This document shows positions 41,397 to 49,558 of a DNA stretch of 64,000 bases, piece after piece. Both the position numbers and the translations under genes were made by a program. The stretch's first letter is position 1, and each line of letters opens with the position of its first letter. This DNA comes from JACOMS01 sp964352785 (GTDB taxonomy: Bacteria > Pseudomonadota > Alphaproteobacteria > Caulobacterales > Maricaulaceae), in NCBI GenBank assembly GCA_964352785.1, contig CAYGTI010000007.1, positions 62,001-126,000 of the forward strand, given 5' to 3'. The notes under the pieces are model-generated. The model was not told where the DNA came from. It searched no databases and was given only the letters and a program-made list of their open reading frames with translations.

Positions 41397-41993
41397 ATGA
41401 CAGAAATTACAAACAATAATGATGTTAAACCACTCGAAGACATGTCCACCGCTGTGCAGCGCTTTATCCTGCACTGGGGTGATATGGGCGGCACTTGGGG
41501 CGTTAACCGCACCGTAGCGCAAATACACGCTTTGCTGTACATATCTGAGCGCCCTCTCAACGCCGAAGATATAACGGCCATATTGGGCGTCGCGCGCTCA
41601 AACGTGTCTAATTCGCTCAAAGAGCTGATGAGTATAAAAACTATCCGCCGCGTACCCATCGCAGGGGATCGCCGTGATCACTTCGAAGCCGAAACAGATG
41701 TCTGGGAAATTGCCAAGCGTGTCGCCGCAGAACGCAAGGCACGCGAAATCGACCCGGCGCTTGAAACCCTAACCTTTTGCGTGAACGCCGCCAAAGATGA
41801 CCCGCGCGTCAGCGCAGAGCAAAAAAGACGTCTCCAAAACATGCAGGAATTCACGGGGACAATGGACCGTTGGTACACACAGATGCAATCGATCCCTACA
41901 AGTACACTCTACCGCCTCATTCACATGGGCGACAAAGTTGTAGGGCTCTTGAATTTTGTCGGCGGCAAAAAGGATAAGCCACCAGAAAGCTAA
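41397..41993 (+). CDS. GbsR/MarR-family transcriptional regulator
   Basis: DNA-binding protein of 198 residues from ATG 41397 (a TTG at 41379 gives six more residues). The N-terminal HWGDMGGTWGVNRTVAQIHALLYIS and the helix-turn-helix LNAEDITAILGVARSNVSNSLKELMS, followed by a wing VPIAGDRRDHFEAE, are typical of the GbsR group. The C-terminal part is a long helical tail. It is followed in five bases by a DUF4166 gene and probably controls that operon; ligand unknown. Confidence 0.9.
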   Translation: MTEITNNNDVKPLEDMSTAVQRFILHWGDMGGTWGVNRTVAQIHALLYISERPLNAEDITAILGVARSNVSNSLKELMSIKTIRRVPIAGDRRDHFEAETDVWEIAKRVAAERKAREIDPALETLTFCVNAAKDDPRVSAEQKRRLQNMQEFTGTMDRWYTQMQSIPTSTLYRLIHMGDKVVGLLNFVGGKKDKPPES

Positions 41994-41997
41994 CACC

Positions 41998-42675
41998 ATG
42001 CTGTTACAAAAGCCGCGCCCAAATCACCTTTTTCGTCCCGCCGCAGGGAATGATAACCGCGACGAGGATTTACGGTTTATGCGGCTACTTTCGCCCCAAG
42101 ACTGGAAAAGGCTTCCGCCGCAAGTCAAAGCCCGGTTCTCTAAACAGACACACAGCGGTAGCCGCGCCGTCTATAGGGGTAAAATTATCTCTACAGAGAT
42201 GAACATATGGGGACAGGCCCTAGCGCAGATAATGCGGGTTTGGGGCAGCCCTCTGCCGCTGGAGCGCGGCAATAGCGGCGCGGCGGCTAGGGTTATCGTG
42301 ACCCACGAAGAGCGCAGCGGTGGTCAGGTTTGGACACGCCAGTATGCGCAAAGCAAAAGCGGTCCCCAGATCATTAAAAGCGCCAAACGCTTTGCCGGAC
42401 CTACAGGACTCGAAGAACATATCGGCGGCGGGATTGGTATGACTTTAGACCTGTCCGTAGACAATAAAGCCCTTTTGTTTCGTTCAAACCTTTACTTTTG
42501 CAGCTTAGGACGACTTAGGTTTTACCTACCCGAATGGGCTAGCCCTGGAAATCTCACTGTTGGGCATATAGATCAAGGCGGCGGATATTTCGAGTTTTCG
42601 CTTCGCCTTGAACATAAAATTTTTGGCGCGCTGTTTCATCAGCGCATACGTTTTCATGATGAAAGGTTCTTGTAA
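41998..42675 (+). CDS. DUF4166 domain protein
   Basis: Protein of 225 residues. The region FRPAAGNDN, WTRQYAQSKSGPQIIKSAKRFAGPTGLEEHIGGGIGMTLDL and the YFCSLGRLRFYLPEW segment resemble the C-terminal half of the SDR/DUF4166 protein three genes further on, so the two probably arose by duplication. Function unknown; DUF4166 folds are often found with saccharopine dehydrogenase-like enzymes. It starts five bases after the regulator gene and its stop overlaps the next start by one base. Confidence 0.78.
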   Translation: MLLQKPRPNHLFRPAAGNDNRDEDLRFMRLLSPQDWKRLPPQVKARFSKQTHSGSRAVYRGKIISTEMNIWGQALAQIMRVWGSPLPLERGNSGAAARVIVTHEERSGGQVWTRQYAQSKSGPQIIKSAKRFAGPTGLEEHIGGGIGMTLDLSVDNKALLFRSNLYFCSLGRLRFYLPEWASPGNLTVGHIDQGGGYFEFSLRLEHKIFGALFHQRIRFHDERFL

Positions 42676-43046
42676 TGCTTTTACTTGCCGCTGTTTTGAC
42701 CGTTTTTATCGGAGCTGCTCACTCTTACCTAGGCGAAAAGTGGTTGATCACGCCTATCCTAGCGCTTGATAACCTGCCCAAGGTTATGGGCAGCAAGACT
42801 GCAGCGCGGCAAACCCTGCGGGCTGCATGGCACATCACTAGCCTCGCTTGGTGGGCTATTGCCGGGCTCATGGTCTATCTATATTTTAACCCAACTAATG
42901 GCGCGCAAGGCTTTTACTGGATGTGCGCCGGACTGTTTGGGGTCAGCGGAATCATTCCTATCATCTACGGCAAAGGCCGCCATAAATCGTGGATCATATT
43001 TCTCACCATAGCCGTCATTATGGGGTATCTGGGACTAAGCAGATGA
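42675..43046 (+). CDS. Small four-helix membrane protein
   Basis: Integral membrane protein of 123 residues with hydrophobic segments near residues 1-17, 52-69, 80-97 and 103-119. It is unrecognised. It overlaps the upstream DUF4166 gene by one base and the downstream dehydrogenase gene by four (ATGA), so it is translated as part of the operon and is likely part of the same process. Confidence 0.78.
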   Translation: MLLLAAVLTVFIGAAHSYLGEKWLITPILALDNLPKVMGSKTAARQTLRAAWHITSLAWWAIAGLMVYLYFNPTNGAQGFYWMCAGLFGVSGIIPIIYGKGRHKSWIIFLTIAVIMGYLGLSR

Positions 43047-44707
43047 AAATACTAATCCTTGGCGGATATGGGGTGTTTGGCGGGCGGCTGGCGGCGTTGC
43101 TTTCGGATATGCCGCAACTCCATATTTTAATTGCCGGGCGCTCACAGCAAAAGGCTGAGCAGTTTTGTGCGAACGTTAGCGGTCTAGCAACTTTTGAACC
43201 TGCTAAAATTGACCGCGTGGACATCGCGCAGGCTTTGAGTATACACCGCCCTGATCTTGTGGTTGATGCATCCGGGCCATTTCAGGATTATGGGAATAAT
43301 CCTTATTTTGTTGTCAAAGCCTGTATTGCGGCCAAAGTGCATTATTTTGATTTTGCCGATGCGGCAGATTTTGTCTTTGGTATTTCAGCCTATGACATCG
43401 CGGCCAAAGCCGCAGACGTCACCGTGCTGTCGGGCGTCAGTAGTTTTCCGGTGCTGACCGCCGCCGTTTTGCGCGAGCTTGGCAAAGATATGAGCCTGCT
43501 AAAAGTCTCCGGCGGAATCGCGCCTTCGCCCTACGCTGGAATTGGTTTGAACGTGATGCGCGCCGTAGTCAGCTATGCAGGCGGACCGGTAAAACTCATA
43601 CGCGCCGGGCAGGCGTTCACGGCAAAAGGCCTGACTGAGAGCTTGCGCTACACGATCGCGCCGCCCGGTTATCTACCGCTTCGTAATTTGCGGTTCTCGC
43701 TTGTGGATGTACCAGATTTACAAGTCCTGCCGCGCAGCATTCCCTCAATTACGGATATATGGATGGGCGCAGGCCCGGTGCCCGAATTCCTGCACCGCAT
43801 TCTCAATCTATTAGCCAAAGTTCGCGCGCACTTTGGGCTCCCCTCGTTTGCCGTTCTCTCACCGCTGTTTTATAAAATCCTGAACCTCATGAAATTTGAC
43901 GAACATCGCGGCGGCATGTTTGTCGAGGCGTCCGGCATCAAAGACGGCCAACCTTGCGTGAAATCATGGCACCTCTTGGCCGAAGGCGATGACGGCCCTT
44001 ATATCCCCTCCATGGCCATTGAAGCCTTGCTGCGCAAATGGGACGCGGGCGAAAGTCCTGCATATGGGGCGCGGCCAGCCACGCAAGCGCTGGAGCTTCA
44101 TGATTATGAAACTCTATTTGCAACGCGAACAATTTACACAGGCATACGTGAAAATACCGAGCCCAATACCTCATCTTTTAGAGCCGTGTTAGGGCATGCC
44201 TTCAAGCCGCTACCTGCCAAGATTAAAGCGCTTCACAGCCCTCTGGAAAACTGCGTTTGGCAGGGAGAGGCCGAGGTTGAGCGAGGGGCAAACCCGCTCG
44301 CGCGGATCATTGCCGCCTGCGTCGGGATCACTATTAAGAGCGGAAAAACACCCCTCATAATCACGATAAAACCGGAAAATGGGCGTGAGGTTTGGACACG
44401 GGATTTTGGCGGGCGCCGGTTTTCAAGTCTTCTTGAGCCGGGCAAAGGCCGTAATAAGCATCTCATCACAGAGCGTTTTGGCCCTATTAAAATTGCCATG
44501 GCGCTTACTCTGGAAGGCTCGCGCCTTGTTTTTACGCCGCGCCGTTGGTCATTTTTCGGATGCCCAATGCCGAACTGGCTCTTACCAAAGGGCGAGAGTT
44601 ATGAGAGTGAAACAAACGGCGTTTTCCATTTTGACGTGACAATGCGCGTGCCTTTTGCAGGGCTCATCGCATCTTACAAAGGATGGTTGAAGCCAAATCC
44701 GGCTTAA
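43043..44707 (+). CDS. Saccharopine dehydrogenase-like NAD(P)-binding protein fused to DUF4166
   Basis: Protein of 554 residues from the ATG at 43043. The N-terminal Rossmann fold begins KILILGGYGVFGGRLAALL, with VVDASGPFQDYGNNPYFVVKACI for the substrate/NADP region of saccharopine dehydrogenase-like enzymes. The C-terminal 180 residues are a DUF4166 domain (VWTRDFGGRRFSSLLE ... WSFFGCPMPNWLLPKGESY). Reaction unknown. It ends the GbsR-DUF4166-membrane protein-SDR operon. Such fusions in other bacteria occur in lipid- or wax-related contexts, but this is only suggestive. Confidence 0.85.
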   Translation: MKILILGGYGVFGGRLAALLSDMPQLHILIAGRSQQKAEQFCANVSGLATFEPAKIDRVDIAQALSIHRPDLVVDASGPFQDYGNNPYFVVKACIAAKVHYFDFADAADFVFGISAYDIAAKAADVTVLSGVSSFPVLTAAVLRELGKDMSLLKVSGGIAPSPYAGIGLNVMRAVVSYAGGPVKLIRAGQAFTAKGLTESLRYTIAPPGYLPLRNLRFSLVDVPDLQVLPRSIPSITDIWMGAGPVPEFLHRILNLLAKVRAHFGLPSFAVLSPLFYKILNLMKFDEHRGGMFVEASGIKDGQPCVKSWHLLAEGDDGPYIPSMAIEALLRKWDAGESPAYGARPATQALELHDYETLFATRTIYTGIRENTEPNTSSFRAVLGHAFKPLPAKIKALHSPLENCVWQGEAEVERGANPLARIIAACVGITIKSGKTPLIITIKPENGREVWTRDFGGRRFSSLLEPGKGRNKHLITERFGPIKIAMALTLEGSRLVFTPRRWSFFGCPMPNWLLPKGESYESETNGVFHFDVTMRVPFAGLIASYKGWLKPNPA

Positions 44708-45051
44708 TCGTCGACAGACCAGCCTTCGGGGGTACGGTGCGCGTCTATAATCGGGCCATCGCCTTTGGGCATATGACTGCCTTGCGGTCCAAGCGCAGCT
44801 TCCATGTCAGCACGTGCTTTTTCAAACTGTGCTTGCGGGCCAAAAGGGCGGCCGAAAAGCTTGGCTCTTGCCCAGAAAAACGCAAACGTTAGACCGCCTA
44901 AGACGACGATGCCAGCGGCAATAAAAAACGCAAACGCCGCAGAAGCCGCAAGGATAAACAGCCCGCCAATAGCCGCGCAGGCGACAAAGACTGTGCGTAA
45001 AATGCTACGAAAAACGCCGGGCTGACCGGAAAGATAAAAAGCGCGTGTCAT
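44704..45051 (-). CDS. Small two-helix membrane protein of unknown function
   Basis: Protein of 115 residues with two adjacent hydrophobic helices (about 20-44 and 46-63), then a charged helical region and a soluble tail ending in GWSVDD. No family is recognised. It converges with the SDR/DUF4166 gene, overlapping its end by four bases, and precedes a DnaJ-like gene on the same strand. Confidence 0.65.
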   Translation of the reverse strand: MTRAFYLSGQPGVFRSILRTVFVACAAIGGLFILAASAAFAFFIAAGIVVLGGLTFAFFWARAKLFGRPFGPQAQFEKARADMEAALGPQGSHMPKGDGPIIDAHRTPEGWSVDD

Positions 45052-45132
45052 AGGCTCAATGTCGTAGCTTCGCGCTCAAAGGTCAAGACCCCGTTCATGT
45101 AAATTCAGTAAGCCGTGGTTAGGGACTAAAAA

Positions 45133-45825
45133 TCAGGCTTTGGCTGCGCTTTCAGCCCGTTGACGCTTAATGTCCGCATAGGCTTTGTTGACCATCGCCA
45201 TTTTGTGATTAGCTAGACCGACCAGTTCTTGCGGCAACCCCCGCGCGGCCATACGGTCAGGATGGTTTGAGGCGGCCATACGGCGATAGGCGCGTTTCAA
45301 CTCATCATCAGAGACATCTTCGTCAATCCCGAGGATCAAATAAGGGTCGTCACCCTCGCGGCCCATATGTGCGATCTTGATACGTTTAAACTCGCGCTTA
45401 GAGAAGCCAAAAATATTGCCGACAGTTTTAAGAAACTCAAGCTCATCATCTGTAACGATACCATCCGCCAACGCAATATGAAACAAGCCGTCCAGCACAT
45501 CTTCAAGCGCTGCGGGCTGCGCGCGAAAGCGTTTGGCGACGATGGCCGCATAGCGCTCAAACCCTAGCGTAGTTTGACGCGCGAGATCAAAAAACTGACC
45601 AATCATCGCATCGTCTTCGGGGGTAGCCTGAAACACGCTCTTAAACGCGGTGATCTCGTCCACTGTGACGACGCCGTCAGACTTGGCCATTTTAGCCCCC
45701 AACGCAATCAACGCGGCAGTGACACCCGCCTGTTCAATGCGGCCCGGTTCTCCGTGCTCGTCCGCGCCCGGCGGCGGCCCGAACAGCCGCGCCCCAGCAG
45801 ACAGGACTCTCGTTAGCAAACTCAT
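45133..45825 (-). CDS. DjlA-like co-chaperone: TerB domain plus J domain
   Basis: Protein of 230 residues. Residues 30-155 are a TerB/DjlA-like helical domain (VTAALIALGAKMAKSDGVVTVDEITAFKSVF); residues 163-230 are a J domain with ILGIDEDVSDDELKRAYRRMAASNHPDRMAARG, carrying the HPD motif that stimulates DnaK ATP hydrolysis. DjlA normally has an N-terminal membrane helix; here it is weak or absent. It probably recruits DnaK to specific clients. Confidence 0.88.
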   Translation of the reverse strand: MSLLTRVLSAGARLFGPPPGADEHGEPGRIEQAGVTAALIALGAKMAKSDGVVTVDEITAFKSVFQATPEDDAMIGQFFDLARQTTLGFERYAAIVAKRFRAQPAALEDVLDGLFHIALADGIVTDDELEFLKTVGNIFGFSKREFKRIKIAHMGREGDDPYLILGIDEDVSDDELKRAYRRMAASNHPDRMAARGLPQELVGLANHKMAMVNKAYADIKRQRAESAAKA

Positions 45826-45903
45826 GAGAGCGGTCTGCCCGAATTTGCGCGGCGCTTCAACTCATCACCGCGCATGGCGGCTATCGAAATGTGGAGAACT
45901 CGC

Positions 45904-46803
45904 CTAAACGACCCGCGCGGATGCTAGCGATATGACCTCATCAGGCATGGAATAAGCGTCTCTTTGACCGTCAAGGAACCTATCAGACAATTCTGCTGCG
46001 GTTGGCAACTCAACAAGAGCAAAGCCCGCCTCTTGCAGGGCGCTCTTCAAATCTTCAGGTGAATAGGCGCTTAAAAACGGCTCTCCCATTTGCGCGACAA
46101 CCGCCTCCAAATCAGCAAGGCCGCTGGCGTTCATATCGCTATTGGCTGTATATTTAGGCGAAACAAAATCCATCACAACGCCGGAGCCCGCCGGAAAGTC
46201 TCCCAGAACGTTTAAGGTGGCTTTTACCGTCTCGTCCGTGAGGTAGGGCTGCACACCGAGCCAAGAAAACAAAGTCACTTTAGCGCGGTCAACGCCGCCA
46301 GTCTCCAGCGCAGCCGCAAGCGTTTGATGCTCAAAATCAAAGGCTGCAAATGTCACATTATCAGGAATTATAATCCCGCTCTCTTTCAAGCGGTCTTGCT
46401 TCCAGGCCTGCGTGGCCGGGTGATCCACTTCAAAGACGGATAGCCCTTCAGTGAGGCCGCCCCCGCGATATGCGGTTGAGTCCAGCCCTGCGCCGAGAAT
46501 AACAAATTGCGCAAGTCCGAGACCGCGGCCCTGTTTAATCTCGCTTTCAACCAAGCGGCTGCGCATACAGACCGAGTCCGAGACACGCCGCAGGAAAAGC
46601 TCGGCTGTCGCCCTGTCGCTGAGCGCCGAAAATTGCTGTGTGGAGGCCTCGATCGTAGCGGCCAAAGCTTCGGTGCTATCAAAACCCGCCAGCGTCATAG
46701 CCAGATTATCCCGCAAGATTTTCGGCTCCGGCGCGTGTTCATAATGCTGCGCCCGCATCGCCGCGACCATCAAAGCCGTCCGGCTTGGGCTTCCCTCAAT
46801 CAT
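45904..46803 (-). CDS. Class I SAM-dependent methyltransferase of the LCMT/PPM1 family
   Basis: Protein of 299 residues. The SAM-binding core is QFVILGAGLDSTAYR (residues 95-109), followed by SVFEVDHPATQAWK, then FAAFDFEHQTL and TLFSWLGVQPYLTDETVKATL. The family name comes from leucine carboxyl methyltransferases; bacterial members methylate varied small molecules. Substrate unknown. It stands alone, upstream of the DjlA-like gene and downstream of the malate dehydrogenase terminator. Confidence 0.88.
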   Translation of the reverse strand: MIEGSPSRTALMVAAMRAQHYEHAPEPKILRDNLAMTLAGFDSTEALAATIEASTQQFSALSDRATAELFLRRVSDSVCMRSRLVESEIKQGRGLGLAQFVILGAGLDSTAYRGGGLTEGLSVFEVDHPATQAWKQDRLKESGIIIPDNVTFAAFDFEHQTLAAALETGGVDRAKVTLFSWLGVQPYLTDETVKATLNVLGDFPAGSGVVMDFVSPKYTANSDMNASGLADLEAVVAQMGEPFLSAYSPEDLKSALQEAGFALVELPTAAELSDRFLDGQRDAYSMPDEVISLASARVV

Positions 46804-46862
46804 ACTCTCTCCCTCTTGTTTTTTGGGAAATATAACAGAGTTTCAGGCCTTAAGTTAAGCAT

Positions 46863-46889
46863 AAAAAAAGCGGAGCCTCGGCCCCGCTT
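46863..46889 (-). terminator. Intrinsic terminator after mdh
   Basis: On the minus strand AAGCGGGGCC pairs with GGCUCCGCUU around a short loop, followed by seven U. It sits 25 bases after the mdh stop codon and ends its transcript. Confidence 0.85.
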
Positions 46890-46913
46890 CTATAATTCAT
46901 AATTTTACTTAGC

Positions 46914-47882
46914 TTAATCGCGCAGTTCTGGTTCCATTTCTTGGCACTCTGCGATGATATTTTCGACGGCCGCGACGGACTTCATAAACATCTCACGCTC
47001 ATCCGCTTTGAGGCGGATATTCATGACTTTTTCAATCCCGCGAGAACCGATCATGGCCGGCGCACCGACATAGAGCCCGCGCACACCGGCGATTTGGCCG
47101 GACAAACGCACCGCGCATGGTAGAATACGTTTTTTATCGCGCAAGTAAGATGTCGCCATTTCAATAGCGGATTCGGCTGGCGCATAAAAGGCCGAGCCGT
47201 TGCCGAGAAGACCTACGATTTCGCCGCCGCCCTTGCGGGTGCGATCGACAATCGCGTCAATGCGCTCTTGTGTAGTCCATTTCATTTTGATCAGATCAGG
47301 TAGAGGCACACCGTTGACTGTTGAATAACGGGTCAGCGGCACCATTGTATCGCCGTGCCCGCCCAGCACAGAGGCGTGAACGTCTTGTACGGAGCAGCCA
47401 AATTCTTCGGCCAGAAACCAGCGAAAACGGGCACTGTCGAGTACGCCCGCCATGCCCACAACTTTGCGCGGCTGCAAGCCAGAGAACTTCTGCAGCGCCC
47501 ATACCATGGCGTCGAGAGGATTGGTGATACAAATAACAAACGCTTTCGGGGCGTGTTCTTTGATGCCTTCAGCGACCTGTTTGATCACGCCAAGGTTTTT
47601 ACCCACAAGGTCTTTACGGTCCATGCCGGGCTTGCGCGGGAAACCTGCCGTGATAATGCACACATCTGCGCCCGCTATATCAGCGTAATCATTGGTGCCT
47701 TTCAGGTGGCTGTCTTTGCCAAACACAGGCGACGCTTCGGCCAAATCAAGCGCTTTACCTTTGGCGGTGCCTTCGAAAATATCAAACAAGACAACATCAC
47801 CCAGCTCTTCGCGTGCTGCGATATGTGCTAGCGTGCCGCCAATCATGCCTGCGCCGATAAGTGCGATTTTTGCCCGTGCCAT
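46914..47882 (-). CDS. mdh: Malate dehydrogenase
   Basis: NAD-dependent enzyme of 322 residues of the lactate/malate dehydrogenase fold that oxidises malate to oxaloacetate in the TCA cycle. The nucleotide-binding GAGMIGGTLAHIA (residues 10-22), the substrate/catalytic region ITAGFPRKPGMDRKDLVGKN, ICITNPLDAMVW, and the catalytic histidine in SVLGGHGDTMVPL are present. It belongs to the LDH-like (type 3) malate dehydrogenases of alphaproteobacteria. An intrinsic terminator follows. The upstream gap 47883-47992 separates it from pcm. Confidence 0.97.
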   Translation of the reverse strand: MARAKIALIGAGMIGGTLAHIAAREELGDVVLFDIFEGTAKGKALDLAEASPVFGKDSHLKGTNDYADIAGADVCIITAGFPRKPGMDRKDLVGKNLGVIKQVAEGIKEHAPKAFVICITNPLDAMVWALQKFSGLQPRKVVGMAGVLDSARFRWFLAEEFGCSVQDVHASVLGGHGDTMVPLTRYSTVNGVPLPDLIKMKWTTQERIDAIVDRTRKGGGEIVGLLGNGSAFYAPAESAIEMATSYLRDKKRILPCAVRLSGQIAGVRGLYVGAPAMIGSRGIEKVMNIRLKADEREMFMKSVAAVENIIAECQEMEPELRD

Positions 47883-47992
47883 ATTATTCTCCTGAAAAAC
47901 GATAAATCTTGGCCAATCTCTTAAACCTGCAAGCGCCGAGTCGCAATGGGGAAAGAGGAAAAGCCGGATGCGAGCCCTGCGCGGCAGCCTGT

Positions 47993-48616
47993 TCAGAGGA
48001 CATGGGACTTGCCCGTCTCGATGGGCGCCAAGTCGAGCGGCAGGATGACGGTCTCCTCCGGTACGATTTTGTCGTGGGTGATGCGGGTTAACTGCCCTTT
48101 GATCACGGCGATAAGTACGCCCCCGGGCGCAAGTTGACCAAGCAATTTATTGGGCACTGATTTTACACCGCACGTGATAATAATGCGGTCAAAAGGCGCC
48201 TGTCCTTTCCAGCCGTAGCGTCCATCACCATGCCGTGTGACGATATTGTGAAATTCGAGTTTACGAAACCGGGCCTCAGCGTCTTTTAAAAGTTGGTGAT
48301 AGCGCTCGACTGTGTAAACCCGTTTGACGATCCGCGACAGCACCGCCGTATGATAGCCGCTGCCTGTGCCGATTTCGAGCAGCTTATGCTCCGGCCCGGC
48401 CTCCAGTGCTTGGGTCATCATGGCCACGGTTTGCGGATCAGATAAAGTCTGCCCGCACGCGATGGGAAGGGATTTATCCTCATAAGCTTTATCCCAAAAA
48501 CCATCACCGACGAAATATTTGCGCGGCGCAGTCTCAATGGCACGCAAAACGGAAGTTTCGAATATGCCCCGGCTGCGCAACCGCATAATCATATCCATCA
48601 AGCCCGGATCGAACAT
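47993..48616 (-). CDS. pcm: Protein-L-isoaspartate O-methyltransferase
   Basis: SAM-dependent repair enzyme of 207 residues that methylates isoaspartyl residues formed by protein ageing. Landmarks are the SAM-binding LLEIGTGSGYHTAVLSRIV near residue 82, VYTVERYHQLLKDAE, and DRIIITCGVKSVPNKLLGQLAPGGVLIAVI. The surE gene lies just three bases upstream, the common surE-pcm arrangement. Confidence 0.96.
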   Translation of the reverse strand: MFDPGLMDMIMRLRSRGIFETSVLRAIETAPRKYFVGDGFWDKAYEDKSLPIACGQTLSDPQTVAMMTQALEAGPEHKLLEIGTGSGYHTAVLSRIVKRVYTVERYHQLLKDAEARFRKLEFHNIVTRHGDGRYGWKGQAPFDRIIITCGVKSVPNKLLGQLAPGGVLIAVIKGQLTRITHDKIVPEETVILPLDLAPIETGKSHVL

Positions 48617-48619
48617 GGG

Positions 48620-49384
48620 CTACTCGGAGAATTCTTCCTGCAACGCGCCCATCGTGTCGAAATGCGTCAGGTCTGTGTGCAGCGGCGTGACCGAAATATA
48701 ACCGTCATAGATCGCGCGCAGGTCCGTGCCTTGCGGCGGGTTAGAGCGCGCCGCGCCGTAAGTCAGCCAAAAATAATGCCCGCCGCGCGGATGGGCGCGT
48801 TTATCTATGCCGCTCATCTGAAAATCCCGGTGACCTTGGCGCGCAATCACTGTGCCTTTAACGCCCTCTGGTGATGTGTCAGGAAAGTTAATCGACAGCA
48901 CCACATTCTCCGGCCAGCCCAAATCGACAAGTTTTTTGATCAATCCCGGCCCGTGATGCTCCGCGGTCTCCCACGGCAGGCTTCGCGCGCCTTGAAACCC
49001 CCGCGCGAGCGAGAGCGCGATCGACGGAATACCCATTTGCATGCCCTGCAGCGCGCCCGCAATGGTGCCCGAAAAGGTAACGTCTTCGGCCAGGTTCTGC
49101 CCGCGATTAACGCCCGACAGGATGAGGTCAGGCGGGTTATCCTCCATAACTTCGCGCAGGGCGACAATGACGCTGTCCGTGGGCGTACCCGAGACGGAAA
49201 AGACTTTGTCTTCGATCTTTCGCAGCTTGACCGGGTTGTGCAGCGACACCCCGCGAGAGGCGGCCGATTGCTCCGTATCCGGGGCCACAATCCACACATC
49301 ATCTGAGAGCTGATTGGCGATCTTGCGCAGCACCGCGAGCCCGTCAGCACTCACACCGTCATCATTTGTCAGTAGAATTCTCAT
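48620..49384 (-). CDS. surE: 5'/3'-nucleotidase SurE
   Basis: Metal-dependent nucleotidase of 254 residues from the ATG at 49384, which has a GGAG site six bases upstream; nine extra upstream codons are open but lack conserved features. The signature LLTNDDGVSADGL opens the protein, with SGVNRGQNLAEDVTFSGTIAGALQGM near residue 95 and the YISVTPLHTDLT end. It acts on nucleoside monophosphates and short polyphosphate. The stop is next to pcm. Confidence 0.97.
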   Translation of the reverse strand: MRILLTNDDGVSADGLAVLRKIANQLSDDVWIVAPDTEQSAASRGVSLHNPVKLRKIEDKVFSVSGTPTDSVIVALREVMEDNPPDLILSGVNRGQNLAEDVTFSGTIAGALQGMQMGIPSIALSLARGFQGARSLPWETAEHHGPGLIKKLVDLGWPENVVLSINFPDTSPEGVKGTVIARQGHRDFQMSGIDKRAHPRGGHYFWLTYGAARSNPPQGTDLRAIYDGYISVTPLHTDLTHFDTMGALQEEFSE

Positions 49385-49405
49385 ATTAGTCTCCGCGATC
49401 TGTCG

Positions 49406-49510
49406 TGTCATCCCGGCCCCCGAGCCGGGGTTTCGAGAGGCGTATTAAGGCATCTCTTTTTATAACGTCGAGGTCCCGGATATTTGCGAGTGCAAATTCC
49501 GGGATGACAA
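49406..49510. repeat. Copy B of the dispersed two-hairpin repeat
   Basis: TGTCA followed by CCCGGCCCCCGAGCCGGGG, then TCGAGAGGC, ATAACGTCGAGG, then TCCCGGATATTTGCGAGTGCAAATTCCGGGA and TGACAA. Copy A at 37473-37562 shares the same order of blocks (TGTCA, CCGGGG, TCGAAAGGC, ATAACTTCGAGA, TCCGGGATGACAA). It lies in the gap between surE and serS, which also holds the hairpin CCTCTCCCCAAGGAGAGG (49534-49551). Confidence 0.8.
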
Positions 49511-49558
49511 ATGTGTGTCCCCGCCCACAATCACCTCTCCCCAAGGAGAGGCAAAAAA

